This document shows positions 25,000 to 34,609 of a stretch of 64,000 nucleotides of DNA, piece after piece. Within the stretch, counting starts at the first letter, position 1. Each line of letters starts with the position of its first letter. The notes under the pieces were generated by a model. That model was not told where the DNA came from. It saw nothing but the letters and a program-made list of their open reading frames with translations, and ran no database searches. Source of the DNA: Armatimonadota bacterium (GTDB taxonomy: Bacteria > Armatimonadota > Fimbriimonadia > Fimbriimonadales > Fimbriimonadaceae); contig JANYCU010000016.1 in assembly GCA_025360125.1 (NCBI GenBank), positions 1-64,000 of the forward strand. The letters are read 5' to 3'. Both the position numbers and the translations under genes were made by a program.

Positions 25000-26120
25000 G
25001 AAAGAAACCAACCGTTCTAGTTGCCATGTCGGGCGGAGTCGACAGCAGTGTCGCCGCCGCCCTCATGAAGAAGCGGGGCTACGATGTCATTGGTCTGACC
25101 ATGCAGATCTGGCAGGAAAGTCAAACCGATCCTCGCCATGCCGGATGCTGTTCGCTTGGTGCCGTCGAAGACGCCCGCCGAGTCGCACGAGTCTTAGACA
25201 TTCCTCACTATGTAATGAACTTTAAAGAGGAGTTCCGCAAGAACGTCATTGAAAACTTTGTTGAAGAGTACGCAAAAGGCCGAACGCCAAATCCGTGCGT
25301 GCAATGCAACCGCCATGTCAAGTTCGAAATCTTGATGCAGAAAATGGTCGAATTAGGGTGCGATAAGTTGGTGACAGGGCACTATGCCCGGATCCGGCAT
25401 CGAAACGGCAAGGCAGAACTTCTCAAGGCCAGAGCCAAAGATAAAGACCAAAGCTACGTTCTGTACATGCTCGGTCATGAGCAACTGAAGAACGTACTTT
25501 TCCCCATGGGTGAAATGCCCTCGAAATCGATGGTGCGCGGACTTGCCAAGGACCTGGGACTTCACCTGTACGACAAGCCGGATAGCCAAGAAATCTGTTT
25601 TGTCAGCGAAGCCGGAGGCTACAAAGAGTTCCTTCGCAAGCAACGTCCGGAGATGTTCTCCGAGGGCAAGGTCCTCGACATGGAAGGCAACGAAATCGGA
25701 AACCATGCCGGCGTCGCGGACTTCACCATCGGTCAGCGAAAGGGCGTCAAAATTGCGTCAAACGACGGCAAGCCACTTTACGTCATTGGCCTTCAGCCAA
25801 AGACTCAAACGGTCATTCTCGGAAGGGAATCTGACCTGATGCAAAAAGAAGTGTTGCTCGAAGACGTCTACTGGACTTCTGAAATAACCGAACCAACCGA
25901 GGTGAAAGCAAAGATTCGGTACAACATGGAACCCATCTCGGCGATTATTTATCCCGGAAGCATTCCCAAAATCGTTTTCAAAAAACCAGTCAAGGCAGTC
26001 ACTCCCGGACAAATGGCGGTCGCTTATCGCGGCGCTACCGTGGTGGCAGGTGGGCTCATTTCCGACTCAAATCGCAAAACGAGTGCGCCAAAAATGGTCC
26101 CTGAACTCGTCTCGGTTTAA
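24996..26120 (+). CDS. mnmA: tRNA-specific 2-thiouridylase
   Basis: MnmA adenylates and thiolates U34 of tRNA-Lys, -Glu and -Gln. It has the PP-loop [12 protein letters not shown] (about 9-20), the catalytic cysteine pair in [12 protein letters not shown] and in SQEICFV, and the C-terminal beta-barrel ending in [16 protein letters not shown]. At 374 residues the length is normal. The GTG start shares GTGA with the stop of the VKOR-DsbA gene, so translation is probably coupled. The pairing of a disulfide-forming enzyme with a thiolation enzyme may reflect shared sulfur chemistry or only convenience. Confidence 0.96.
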   Translation: MRKKPTVLVAMSGGVDSSVAAALMKKRGYDVIGLTMQIWQESQTDPRHAGCCSLGAVEDARRVARVLDIPHYVMNFKEEFRKNVIENFVEEYAKGRTPNPCVQCNRHVKFEILMQKMVELGCDKLVTGHYARIRHRNGKAELLKARAKDKDQSYVLYMLGHEQLKNVLFPMGEMPSKSMVRGLAKDLGLHLYDKPDSQEICFVSEAGGYKEFLRKQRPEMFSEGKVLDMEGNEIGNHAGVADFTIGQRKGVKIASNDGKPLYVIGLQPKTQTVILGRESDLMQKEVLLEDVYWTSEITEPTEVKAKIRYNMEPISAIIYPGSIPKIVFKKPVKAVTPGQMAVAYRGATVVAGGLISDSNRKTSAPKMVPELVSV

Positions 26121-26220
26121 CCTTGCACGAATCGTCAAAATGGATTTTCTGCTGAAACACATCCGAAAAACGCATCGTCACCCTTCGGCTCGGCGTAAAA
26201 TGTCCAATAAGGAGTATTAG

Positions 26221-26454
26221 ATGAGCGATAACAATAACGACAGTAATGGCATGCTTTACCTTTTGGCCGGAGTAGGCCTCGGCGCAATCATCGGTGCCGC
26301 CGCAGGTTTACTATTTGCACCAAAGCCTGGTACAGAGACGCGAGACGATTTGACCGAGAAGTTCAATGAACTCAAAGGCAAAACCGAAGAGTGGATCAAC
26401 GAACAAAAGGCCAAACGAGCTGCAGCACCAGCCACCGAAGAATTAGGCGTTTAA
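26221..26454 (+). CDS. YtxH-like small membrane protein
   Basis: A 77-residue protein with one N-terminal membrane helix (LYLLAGVGLGAIIGAAAGLLF) followed by the family hallmark APKPGTETRDDL and an amphipathic tail (EKFNELKGKTEEWINEQKAK). YtxH-like proteins are often stress-induced and of unclear function. AAGGAG lies 9 bases before the ATG. A TAAAAT hexamer at about 26196-26201 may be the -10. It is the first gene of a four-gene run to 29515. Confidence 0.85.
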   Translation: MSDNNNDSNGMLYLLAGVGLGAIIGAAAGLLFAPKPGTETRDDLTEKFNELKGKTEEWINEQKAKRAAAPATEELGV

Positions 26455-26463
26455 GAGAATCCT

Positions 26464-27681
26464 GTGACGGCGAAGTCTGTCGATTGGAGAATTATCCTAT
26501 GGGTTGCGACCGCGTTCGCAACCCTTTGGTTTCTGTACATGGTCAGGGGCATTCTCCTGCCATTCATCATTGCTATTCTCATTTCAGCCCTCCTGGGTCC
26601 ATCGTTCCGTTGGCTGAAAAAGAAAGGATGGGGTGCCTCGTTTGCGGCTCTCGTTCCGATGTTGCTCTTTTTTGGCGTGTTATTCGTTGGTCTTCTGGCC
26701 CTCGCGCCAGTCATCACCAACCAAGTTGGCGGTCTTAAAGACGGCGCGGAGCAGTTGGTCACCAAGCTTGCCAAGCCTGACCCGCTCGATAACTTCTTTC
26801 TGCGTGGCAACCCGCTCAACCGAATGAAGCAAGCGGAAGTCAAGGAACCCGTTGACCAATTTCTGCAAAGCAATTCAGACTTGTTGACCCGGTTTAACCT
26901 GCCGACTACTAAGCGCGAAATCATCGGCCAGTACGTCGAGCCTCAGCGTGAGCAGATCAAAACCACGATTCAAAGCGTGATCAAAGGCTCGCTCAGCGTC
27001 GCGACCGGATTCGTTTCCCAGGCCTTCACCCTCATCTTCGTTCCGCTCCTGGTCTGGTTTATTCTTCCCAACACCGAGGCGTTCAAGAAGAAGATCATCA
27101 ACTTCATTCCGCCCCAACTAAGGACGTCGTCGGTCGATCTTGCCGACGATATCGGTGATGTTTTTAGCAACTACCTGCGGGGGGTTGCGATTGCCGTCTT
27201 TGGCTATATGGCGTTCATGGCCATCCTTCTTTCGATCCTGGGGGCACCGTACGGGCTGCTTCTCGGCTGCATGTTTGGCATGATCTATCTGATTCCGTAT
27301 CTCAGCGTCATGATCAGCGCGACGACTCTCTTCCTCGTTACCGGATTCAGTGGTCGAGACCATTGGCTCGGCGTCCATTTTTCTTCGTCGTGGGCCTTTG
27401 CCGGAATCCTCGTTGCAATCTACGTTACGTGCCACTTTATTTTCGACAGCGCGGTGTATCCGCGGTTCGTCGGCAAGGCGGTTGGCCTGGACCCAATCGT
27501 TTCCATGTTTGTGATCTTCTGTGGTGGCGCATTGTTCGGCTTGCCCGGAATGATTCTTGCTTTTCCCGTTGCGGGTTGTGTGAAAGTCTTGCTTGACCGG
27601 CTGATAAAGGTCACGAATTCAGTGAATGTGGAACTGACCCTTCCTGAAATCCCGTTGAGGCATAGAGAGGAAGCCTTATGA
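26464..27681 (+). CDS. AI-2E family (PerM/TqsA-like) transporter
   Basis: A 405-residue inner-membrane protein of the AI-2 exporter superfamily. It shows paired N-terminal helices (FATLWFLYMVRGILLPFIIAI, LVPMLLFFGVLFVGLLALAP), a soluble loop of about 130 residues, and a C-terminal helix bundle including FVPLLVWFILPNTE, YLRGVAIAVFGYMAFMAILL, GLLLGCMFGMIYLIPYL and VGLDPIVSMFVIFCGGALFGLPGM, the conserved family end. Substrates in the family range from AI-2 to ions or are unknown. The GTG at 26464 follows the YtxH gene by 9 bases. Its stop overlaps the next ATG. Confidence 0.9.
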   Translation: MTAKSVDWRIILWVATAFATLWFLYMVRGILLPFIIAILISALLGPSFRWLKKKGWGASFAALVPMLLFFGVLFVGLLALAPVITNQVGGLKDGAEQLVTKLAKPDPLDNFFLRGNPLNRMKQAEVKEPVDQFLQSNSDLLTRFNLPTTKREIIGQYVEPQREQIKTTIQSVIKGSLSVATGFVSQAFTLIFVPLLVWFILPNTEAFKKKIINFIPPQLRTSSVDLADDIGDVFSNYLRGVAIAVFGYMAFMAILLSILGAPYGLLLGCMFGMIYLIPYLSVMISATTLFLVTGFSGRDHWLGVHFSSSWAFAGILVAIYVTCHFIFDSAVYPRFVGKAVGLDPIVSMFVIFCGGALFGLPGMILAFPVAGCVKVLLDRLIKVTNSVNVELTLPEIPLRHREEAL

Positions 27682-28493
27682 TTGCCCTGTTAACTGCCCT
27701 TTATTTCACCTATCCAAGTCCGACGTTTAAGGGTCCGAGCTATTATTTTGCGAAGGGCTCAGAGTCAAAGTTCAACGTGAGGATTCAGTTTGAAGGTTAC
27801 ATTCCCCTGTTCGGGGGAAGAGAAGGCAAAGCTGATGTCAATATGGTGGTTCGGGCGACAGGTGTTGAACCAAAGCAGGCCGAGATGCAGTCAGTAGACT
27901 CCGAAATTATTGATCTTAAAGCCGTGGCATTTGGGTCAACATTGCCGTTAAACAAGAACAACATTGGCATGTTTTTTCCTAGGGCCGTCGCTACGTTCGA
28001 TTCGACTGGCGAAGTAAAACTAAATGAAGCCCCGGACATCAAAATGCCGGTTAAACTCCCCGGATTAGACTCAAAACGACTGCCCGAGATTAGTTACGTT
28101 CCTCTCATTATTGATCGTGTGGCGGCGGCAGGTGGAACTCCATTTGAGTTCTCGCGAAAATTTAATGGCGCGGTGATGAAATATAAAGTCATACCGGGCG
28201 TTCAGGATGAATTTAAGGAAGAGTTCACGATCGAAGTCAGCCAAGAAAGCGATAGCTTTGAAGATGCTTACGGCAACCCAATTCCTGAGGAGGGAGCGAA
28301 ATCGATGCTCAAAACGGTTTTGACCGGAAAGGGAAGTGCCACGTTCAATATGGAAAAGCAGATGTTTGACAAGGTGGTCGTTGAAACAAACGCGGCGAGC
28401 GATGTCACGGTCATCAAAACTGGAAAAACTTCGAAGAGATCGCTGAAAACAACCCTCACCATTGTGCGTGATGGGGTTAAGATAGACAAATGA
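27678..28493 (+). CDS. Secreted or periplasmic protein of unknown function
   Basis: The 271-residue product starts MIALLTALYFTYPSPTFKGP, a weak signal-like stretch, followed by a beta-rich soluble protein with alternating hydrophobic strands (KADVNMVVRATGVEP, EEFTIEVSQES, KRSLKTTLTIVRDGVKI). It resembles the many bacterial proteins that measure or bind through a DUF6263-like beta fold, but I cannot confirm this. ATGA overlaps at both ends couple it to the AI-2E transporter and to the M28 peptidase. Confidence 0.65.
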   Translation: MIALLTALYFTYPSPTFKGPSYYFAKGSESKFNVRIQFEGYIPLFGGREGKADVNMVVRATGVEPKQAEMQSVDSEIIDLKAVAFGSTLPLNKNNIGMFFPRAVATFDSTGEVKLNEAPDIKMPVKLPGLDSKRLPEISYVPLIIDRVAAAGGTPFEFSRKFNGAVMKYKVIPGVQDEFKEEFTIEVSQESDSFEDAYGNPIPEEGAKSMLKTVLTGKGSATFNMEKQMFDKVVVETNAASDVTVIKTGKTSKRSLKTTLTIVRDGVKIDK

Positions 28494-29515
28494 TTTCTCT
28501 CGGAATCGCTTTCGCTCTAAGCAATATTCTCGTTGACGACGCTTATCTTGACATGATCGAAGCGTCTGATCTCAAGCGAATTGTCTCGTTCTTGGCTTCC
28601 GATGAGCTCAAGGGAAGAAATACTCCTTCACCTGGCCTTGATATGGCCGCAGATTTTATCGCCGCCGAGTTCAAAAGGTTCGGAGTTAAGCCTGGTAATG
28701 GAGACTCTTATTTCCAATTGGCTGAATGGACAAGGGGCAAAAAAGCGGACCAGAAAGAAATGGGCGCGACGGTCAGAAATGTTATTGGAATCATTCCAGG
28801 ATCCGATCCGATTCTCGCAAAGCAATACGTAGTTGTTTCGGGCCACTACGATCATCTCGGTGAGCAAAAGTTGACCGACATCAACGCAAATGCGGACCGC
28901 ATATACAACGGCGCAAATGACGACGGAAGCGGAACTGCTGGCGTGGTGGAAATCGCACGTGCTCTTGCAGGAGAAAAGCCGAAGCGAACCATCATCTTGG
29001 TCACTTGGTTCGGCGAGGAAAAGGGGCTGGTCGGCTCAACGTACTACGTCAATCACCCGATCTTTCCGCTGAAAGACACTATTGCAAACATCAACCTTGA
29101 GCAGATTGGGCGTACCGATGATCTCGAAGGTCCGCGAGTCAACGCCGGATCACTAACGGGATTCAATTTCAGTTCAATCGGGACGACGTTTGCTGCCGTC
29201 GGCAAGAAGATGGGTACGGAAATCTCCGGGCATCCTACGTCGTCAGCGTCGTTCTTTGGCCGAAGCGACAATGTTTCATTTGCCCGATTCGGAATTCCGG
29301 CCCATACGCTTTGTACCGCCTTCGAATACCCCGACTACCATAAGGTTTCCGATCACTTTGAAAAGCTTGATTACGAGAATATGGCAAAGATTGTCAAGGT
29401 CTCGGCGGCCACGCTTCTCGAAATCGCCAATGCCGCCGGAAAGCCAACCTGGAACAAAGATGAACCCGGTGCCGCTCGGTATATTGCTGCGGCAGAGAAA
29501 CTCGCCGGTGGATAG
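28490..29515 (+). CDS. M28 family zinc aminopeptidase
   Basis: A 341-residue co-catalytic zinc peptidase, probably exported (MISLGIAFALSNILVDDAY). The metal and catalytic residues are all visible: His and Asp in SGHYDHLG, Asp in YNGANDDGSGTAGV, Glu-Glu in WFGEEKGLVGS, an acidic ligand in NINLEQIGRTDD, and His in PDYHKVSDHFEKL. The order fits family M28, which removes N-terminal residues from peptides. The ATG overlaps the previous stop by 4 bases. It ends the operon that begins with the YtxH gene. Confidence 0.92.
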   Translation: MISLGIAFALSNILVDDAYLDMIEASDLKRIVSFLASDELKGRNTPSPGLDMAADFIAAEFKRFGVKPGNGDSYFQLAEWTRGKKADQKEMGATVRNVIGIIPGSDPILAKQYVVVSGHYDHLGEQKLTDINANADRIYNGANDDGSGTAGVVEIARALAGEKPKRTIILVTWFGEEKGLVGSTYYVNHPIFPLKDTIANINLEQIGRTDDLEGPRVNAGSLTGFNFSSIGTTFAAVGKKMGTEISGHPTSSASFFGRSDNVSFARFGIPAHTLCTAFEYPDYHKVSDHFEKLDYENMAKIVKVSAATLLEIANAAGKPTWNKDEPGAARYIAAAEKLAGG

Positions 29516-29556
29516 ATACGGTCCGGCTCGATCGATGCGAAGTTAACCCAAAGATC

Positions 29557-31194
29557 ATGTTCGCGCCCCTTTTTGCCCTCGTCGCCACTTTTGCGCAACA
29601 ATCTACACGGAATCCGCTCGTCACCGAAACCCTGGATCAGGCTATTCCACACGTCTTTAGGGACAAGAGATACAAGGTCGAATTCGACTTAGATCTTGCC
29701 GACGCACCGGTCGTTTACTCGTTCAGTAAACCTACTGATCCCCAAACCGATCTGGAGAATTTCTGTAAGGCACTGTTCTTAGAAACGGAATTTGACGAAT
29801 CGAGGATGACGGTTAAGATTAAGAAGAGCCAATACTTGGCCAAGAAGAATCGAAAAGCAGAAATTGCAACTTTCATTGACAAGCTTAGATTGATCGACGG
29901 TCCACTTCTCAATTCCGATCCGAATCAAATTTATGCCCAAGCAGTGAAATTGGCAATGGCCGCAAAAAGTGAACCGGACCGGGTCCAAAAAGCCTTGCTC
30001 ATACATAAGTCGGAAATCCTGCGATACTTACTTCGCACTCCAGATATGATCCTAGTTCGTTCCTTACTCAGCGGGAGCTCTCTTGGAATCTTAGGTGCCC
30101 GTTGTTCAAATCTCAACCATGTCTTGATTTCCCCTGATTCAATTCCCTATCTCAACCAGTATTTGACGGGAAAGGGAATCTCAACCCTCGATTTTGTCAA
30201 ATATCGAGTAGCACCTGCAGAAACAGCGAGCGTCGAGCATATCGGCGACCAACTCCGAACGGAGGCACTTAAGATCGCCGAAAAGAATCCGATTCCACTG
30301 GTGAAGCACAGCTCTGACGATCAAGGTTTTGCCACCACTCTTTGCTTCGTCTCTCCCGACGATGTCAAACGGGTTGGCTTTTGTTTCTCAACGTTTGACG
30401 ATGTCCTTCATCCCGAAACGATCAACATCTCACCCGAAGTCCTTAAAAAGAAGATTGAGCCAATATCGCTCTTTGAGTCGCCAACTTTTACAATCAATTC
30501 TCTTGGCACACTTGCCCAAGATCTCGACGCGAACTTTGCCAGTTGGCTCTCGCCCCGCCCGCTTTGGTTGCTCGAAAAAAGTGCATTTGCCTGGAACAAT
30601 AATTTCAGCTATGGTCTCAGTGCTAAGTTAGAACATGATTGGCTATCCATTTATTGCTCAGCCCTGCCAATGTCATTAAGTTCCAAGGCCTGGAAGCCGT
30701 TCTTTAAGATTCGAGAATTGTACGATGCAAAAACGGTGCGTCGGTCAGAATTGTTGTCCGCTATTTCCTCGTTACCAGAATCGTCCATCCGTGGACTCGA
30801 AGAAATCGGAGCCGATTTCCAGGCTATGCCAAGGCACTACTTGGTTTTGACATCGGGAATCCGGCTCTTTCGAGCTTACTTAGCCTGCTTAGGGTCCAAA
30901 ACGGACAGCTCGCCGTTCGCCAGAAAGTTCACTTACGATCAGTTACCCGTTAAGGCTAAAAAAGACTTTCTCGCGTTCTTTTCTTCCCAATACATTTGGG
31001 ATAACTACACTCAGTTGTTTCACCCCGCCAATCTTCCACGGCTTTCCACGACACTATTCAGCGTCTCCTATGATCCGATCAGTGAAGGTAATACAAATAA
31101 CTTCCTCCAAGTCGACTTCCCTCCTGACTGGAATCCGATTCCTTTAAACGCACCTCTAACTTTCCCGGTTTCTACCGAGAACATGGTGCCCTGA
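29557..31194 (+). CDS. Large secreted protein of unknown function
   Basis: A 545-residue protein with a short signal-like N-terminus (MFAPLFALVATFAQQ). The body is mixed alpha/beta with no recognisable domain. Notable features are a Lys-rich block (KIKKSQYLAKKNRKAE), a possible receptor-like segment ISLFESPTFTINSLG and a Pro-rich end (PPDWNPIPLNAPLTFPVS). It begins 41 bases after the M28 gene, so it may belong to that transcript, and is followed by a bidirectional terminator. I do not recognise it. Confidence 0.65.
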   Translation: MFAPLFALVATFAQQSTRNPLVTETLDQAIPHVFRDKRYKVEFDLDLADAPVVYSFSKPTDPQTDLENFCKALFLETEFDESRMTVKIKKSQYLAKKNRKAEIATFIDKLRLIDGPLLNSDPNQIYAQAVKLAMAAKSEPDRVQKALLIHKSEILRYLLRTPDMILVRSLLSGSSLGILGARCSNLNHVLISPDSIPYLNQYLTGKGISTLDFVKYRVAPAETASVEHIGDQLRTEALKIAEKNPIPLVKHSSDDQGFATTLCFVSPDDVKRVGFCFSTFDDVLHPETINISPEVLKKKIEPISLFESPTFTINSLGTLAQDLDANFASWLSPRPLWLLEKSAFAWNNNFSYGLSAKLEHDWLSIYCSALPMSLSSKAWKPFFKIRELYDAKTVRRSELLSAISSLPESSIRGLEEIGADFQAMPRHYLVLTSGIRLFRAYLACLGSKTDSSPFARKFTYDQLPVKAKKDFLAFFSSQYIWDNYTQLFHPANLPRLSTTLFSVSYDPISEGNTNNFLQVDFPPDWNPIPLNAPLTFPVSTENMVP

Positions 31195-31198
31195 ATAG

Positions 31199-31233
31199 AA
31201 AGCCCAGACCACTAAAATGCAGTCGGGGCTTTT
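31199..31233. terminator. Bidirectional intrinsic terminator
   Basis: AAAGCCCAGAC pairs with GTCGGGGCTTT (one mismatch) with an A-run before and a T-run after, between two convergent genes. Confidence 0.75.
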
Positions 31234-31253
31234 GAGCCCTGTGCCTTGAATTC

Positions 31254-32291
31254 CTAATTCGTGGGAACCCTAATCTTCCCGTCAATGATGTCTTTGGTAA
31301 TTTCGTCGATCCGTTTGATCGTCGCGTCACCAACAATGGCTTTGGTGTACTTCATTTCGCTCAAGCCGACGCCCTTCGACTTCAGGTCATAGGTCTTGAA
31401 GCCTGCTTCAAACTTGCCATCCTTTAAGTCCTTGATGGTTTGGAAAACTGCTTCGTCGCAGTGCTTGATCATCGAAGTCAAAACCGATCCTTTGGCTTCT
31501 CCATCTTGGTCGCTATCGACGCCGATGGCATATTTCTTCGACACCCGTGCTGCTTCGATGACGCCAATTCCACATCGACCTGCCGCGTGGTAAACGACGT
31601 CGGCGCCTTGGTTAAACAGCACCATGGCGTTCTCTTTACCCGCCTGAGTGTCAATCCAATTCTCCGTGTATTTACCCGGAAAAACTTCAATTTTGGGATT
31701 AGCGTAAAGCGCACCCGCCCGATATCCGGCCTCAAATTTGAGGATCAAATCGATCTTCATTCCGCCGACGAAGCCAACTTTTCCGGTCTTCGAAGTTGCT
31801 CCCGCAACATATCCGGCTAAGAAACTGCCTTGCTCTTCGGCAAACAAGAGCGACCGAACGTTGTCCATTTTGATTGGCGCATCGATGATGGCGAATTTTG
31901 TATTTTTGTGCTTTGGTGCAACCGCCAGTAGCGCGTCATTTTGGGTAATTCCGACCGCAATAACGAGGTCAAATCCCTGCTCTGCGAGGGTGTCTAAATT
32001 AACTTCATAATCCTTCTCGTTCTTACTGTCAACGGTCTGGATCTCAACGCCCAGCTCTGACTTTGCCCGCTCAAGACCAGCGTTTGCAGAGTCATTAAAC
32101 GACTTGTCGCCTTTGCCACCTGAGTCAAAAACCATTGCAACTCGAAGCTTTTTGCCACTCGGAATTGGACCATTGTTCGTTGCCGTCGAAGTTGAAGAAT
32201 TATTGCTTTCGTTGTTCGTTGCACTCCCTGTGCAACCAGTAAGTAGCACAGCGATTGAAGCTGCCACCAAGCCAAGTGTTAATGCTTTCAT
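31254..32291 (-). CDS. BMP (basic membrane protein) family substrate-binding lipoprotein
   Basis: A 345-residue periplasmic lipoprotein of the BMP/PnrA type, which binds purine nucleosides for ABC import. The lipobox is VLLTGC (Cys20), followed by a Ser/Asn/Thr-rich linker. The Bmp fold is marked by LRVAMVFDSGGKGDKSFNDSA, GFDLVIAVG, NTKFAIIDAP, EQGSFLAGYVAG, GKVGFVGGM, DVVYHAAGRCGIGV and YAIGVDSDQD. No ABC permease or ATPase gene is nearby, so the transporter must be encoded elsewhere or the protein is a lone binding protein. Confidence 0.93.
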   Translation of the reverse strand: MKALTLGLVAASIAVLLTGCTGSATNNESNNSSTSTATNNGPIPSGKKLRVAMVFDSGGKGDKSFNDSANAGLERAKSELGVEIQTVDSKNEKDYEVNLDTLAEQGFDLVIAVGITQNDALLAVAPKHKNTKFAIIDAPIKMDNVRSLLFAEEQGSFLAGYVAGATSKTGKVGFVGGMKIDLILKFEAGYRAGALYANPKIEVFPGKYTENWIDTQAGKENAMVLFNQGADVVYHAAGRCGIGVIEAARVSKKYAIGVDSDQDGEAKGSVLTSMIKHCDEAVFQTIKDLKDGKFEAGFKTYDLKSKGVGLSEMKYTKAIVGDATIKRIDEITKDIIDGKIRVPTN

Positions 32292-32371
32292 GAGAATCTC
32301 GCGTACCGTACAAGGTAAACTAAGCTGATTATGGCCCAGAATCCCTCTGCGCCAATAGGAGTTCCCCTAGA

Positions 32372-32980
32372 TTGATTACGTGTAATCTCACCAAACTTGA
32401 ATCCGCTGTCGATCAAATGCGCAAAGCATATCCAAAACTTTTGGCCGCCGATGCTGCCCTCGTTGCAACTGCCCTCAGCATCACTGGTCGCCACGCCAAA
32501 GCTGTTTACGAAGGTGAGTATTTTGTTTGGCCCGACGATAACCAAAAGCTTATGCTCTCCATGTCGGGACATTTGCAATCGGTAAACCAAGTCATCGAAG
32601 AAAATGCTCCCAAGAAGCTTTCAAAGGCTGCCCAGTTGCTTGCACCAGAAGAAGAGCCAGTCACGGTTAATATCGGTCTCGCGCCAAACGTTTCTGCTGG
32701 CGAAGCAGTTCTCAATAGTCGAGAAGACTTGAAAACCATGCTGTCGGATGTCCTTCAGGGCGGAGTCGAGTTCCTTTATGGCGCACAGGACATTGGTTGG
32801 CAATGGGCACTCGATCGAGCAAATTGGAACACCATTTCTGATGGTGACCTCAGTCGACGAATCAAGGTCAAAGCCCTCTTCACCGAAGGCGCAGTAGGAG
32901 TTGAACAGGGAACCAACACCAAAAAGCGCGGTAAGAAGGCCGAAGAAGTACCCGCCGCTGCCGTCGTCGCTGCAGAATAA
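32372..32980 (+). CDS. Hypothetical protein, 202 residues
   Basis: A soluble protein without signal peptide, beginning at a TTG (32372) preceded by AGGAG at 10 bases. The N-terminal part is helical (LTKLESAVDQMRKAYPKLL, AALVATALSITGRHAKAVYEG), the middle is acidic, and the C-terminal tail is Lys/Ala-rich (KKRGKKAEEVPAAAVVAAE). An internal ATG at 32417 is a less likely start. I do not recognise a family. It is transcribed alone and followed by a strong terminator. Confidence 0.6.
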   Translation: MITCNLTKLESAVDQMRKAYPKLLAADAALVATALSITGRHAKAVYEGEYFVWPDDNQKLMLSMSGHLQSVNQVIEENAPKKLSKAAQLLAPEEEPVTVNIGLAPNVSAGEAVLNSREDLKTMLSDVLQGGVEFLYGAQDIGWQWALDRANWNTISDGDLSRRIKVKALFTEGAVGVEQGTNTKKRGKKAEEVPAAAVVAAE

Positions 32981-32991
32981 GGAAACGATTC

Positions 32992-33029
32992 AAAAAAAAG
33001 CCAGTTTGTATTTCAAACTGGCTTTTTTG
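32992..33029. terminator. Strong bidirectional intrinsic terminator
   Basis: A perfect AAAAAGCCAGTTTG/CAAACTGGCTTTTT stem with a 5-base loop separates two convergent genes. Confidence 0.95.
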
Positions 33030-33042
33030 CATTTCCTCCTAA

Positions 33043-34020
33043 TTACAGTGTCTCCGTAACCTTACTCAGGTGCCTCGCTTTATCCGGGTCGAGACCTCTT
33101 GACCTGGCCACATGTAGAGCAAGCCACTGGCCAACCATAATGTCCCAGATCGGATAGATCGGCTCCATTTCCTGCGAGCGAGCGAGCGGACGGTCGACTT
33201 CGAGGATCTCACATCCTTGGTTGCGGAGGCCAGTGAGGGCTCCGAAATACGAAATAGCGGCACTACCGTGGCCAGCGAGGGCCTTCGGGCCGTGCTCAAA
33301 GTCCGCCGCACTATAGGCTTTGCAAGGCACCAACGCGCATTCCATGAGCTTCAGAGCCGTTTCTAGTGCGGTACAGAAGCCGTAACCACGAGCAATCGCA
33401 AACACCGGGTTACATCGGTTCAATGGACCTGAGAATTCTTGAGCGATTTTCCGGCTGGATTCGATCCAAGCATTGTCCGGCAAGGTTGGTTCTGGCAAAT
33501 CTCCGCCCATTGCCCGAACCAGTTGGTACAGAGCAAGCAGAGTAGATGTGTAAGTCTTGGTCGCGGCTACGGAATCTTCCTTTCCACCGTTGAGCAAAAG
33601 AGTATGAGTGGCTACCGTCGTCAAGCGAGAATCGGCCGTGTTGGTGATTCCCAACGTTACATGCCCTTGATCGCGCATATAGCTGAGGACCTCGGCAACG
33701 TCCGGAGCTGCTCCACTTTGCGAAATTCCAATCGCCAAACAGCGACGATACTTAATATTGCTCTTGTATCGAGTGATCACGCTCGGAGCTGCTAAGGAAA
33801 CCGGAATACCAAGGTGAATTTCAATCAGATACCGCGCATAAAGGGCGGCGTTGTCGCTCGATCCCCTCGCGGCCAGCAGCACCATATCGAACTCGCGCTG
33901 ACCATTGAAAAAGCCCTTGAGACTCTCGAAATAGGGAGAAGCATTGGCCGCCAATAAATCTGGCTGTTGTCGTATTTCGCGTTCCATCGCGATTCCCAGA
34001 GGAAGAACATCCGTTGGCAT
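33043..34020 (-). CDS. Double-SIS sugar-phosphate isomerase/aminotransferase-like protein
   Basis: A 325-residue protein made of two SIS domains, like the isomerase half of GlmS or AgaS-type deaminase/ketose isomerases, and lacking the glutaminase domain. Signature pieces are LLAARGSSDNAALYARYL, AIGISQSGAAPDVAEVL, LGITNTADSRL, NGGKEDSVAATKTYTSTLLAL, FAIARGYGFCTALETALKLMEC and YSAADFEHGPKAL. It acts on amino-sugar phosphates in the cytoplasm; the exact substrate is unknown. The ATG at 34020 is preferred, with a TAATCT hexamer 7 bases upstream. It is divergent from the lipoprotein gene at 34122. Confidence 0.9.
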   Translation of the reverse strand: MPTDVLPLGIAMEREIRQQPDLLAANASPYFESLKGFFNGQREFDMVLLAARGSSDNAALYARYLIEIHLGIPVSLAAPSVITRYKSNIKYRRCLAIGISQSGAAPDVAEVLSYMRDQGHVTLGITNTADSRLTTVATHTLLLNGGKEDSVAATKTYTSTLLALYQLVRAMGGDLPEPTLPDNAWIESSRKIAQEFSGPLNRCNPVFAIARGYGFCTALETALKLMECALVPCKAYSAADFEHGPKALAGHGSAAISYFGALTGLRNQGCEILEVDRPLARSQEMEPIYPIWDIMVGQWLALHVARSRGLDPDKARHLSKVTETL

Positions 34021-34109
34021 CACGTTAAGATTACTTCAAGTGGTGGTTTATTCACCCTACGGATAGCTCATTCAAGGGTAACCCTGCCCCAAAGAATCGA
34101 ACCAAACGA

Positions 34110-34115
34110 TATACT
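34110..34115 (+). promoter_or_regulatory. -10 box of the 34122 lipoprotein gene
   Basis: TATACT ends 6 bases before the ATG at 34122. Confidence 0.55.
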
Positions 34116-34121
34116 TCACAC

Positions 34122-34565
34122 ATGAGCCGATTTTTGATTCTCACCGCCGTTGCCTTCTTCACCATCGGATGTGGCAACAATGAGTCCCAAAATCAAACGG
34201 CGGCCAGCAACAATACGTCGGTTACGATGGTTCGCCCCACAGAAAAAGACCTCGGACCGACCACGATGAAGGATTTTGCCACCGCTTCAGGATTGAAGGC
34301 ATATCCAGGTACGGAATCCGCCGAGGGCAAAATGTATGATCACGGTGACCAAGTGATCAAATATGTCTTTAATATTTTGACCAGAGATACGACAGAGAAG
34401 ATCGATGAGTTTTACAAGAGTCAAGGAATGGACGTGGCAAATCCTGTAATGCCCATCGGCTCGACAAAATCTGGTGCTCAGGTCAAGATCGACATCGCAA
34501 AGCAAACCGACGGTAAAAACTTGATCACGATAAAGGGACTAGTCAATGCGAAGAAGAAATCGTAG
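34122..34565 (+). CDS. Small lipoprotein of unknown function
   Basis: A 147-residue lipoprotein. The signal is MSRFLILTAVAFFTIGC with Cys17 as lipidated residue, followed by an Asn/Gln/Ser/Thr-rich linker and a compact alpha/beta domain (GLKAYPGTESAEGKMYDHGD, YVFNILTRDTTEKIDEFYKSQGM, VKIDIAKQTDGKNLITIKG). The domain resembles proteins that hold a bulky-phase, stress-related BON- or PASTA-like fold only loosely, so I assign no family. It is transcribed alone from a leaderless-type promoter. Confidence 0.7.
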   Translation: MSRFLILTAVAFFTIGCGNNESQNQTAASNNTSVTMVRPTEKDLGPTTMKDFATASGLKAYPGTESAEGKMYDHGDQVIKYVFNILTRDTTEKIDEFYKSQGMDVANPVMPIGSTKSGAQVKIDIAKQTDGKNLITIKGLVNAKKKS

Positions 34566-34609
34566 ATCAGTAAATTGATTCGCAGCTCAAAGTTGGTCAT
34601 TGCGCCGCG

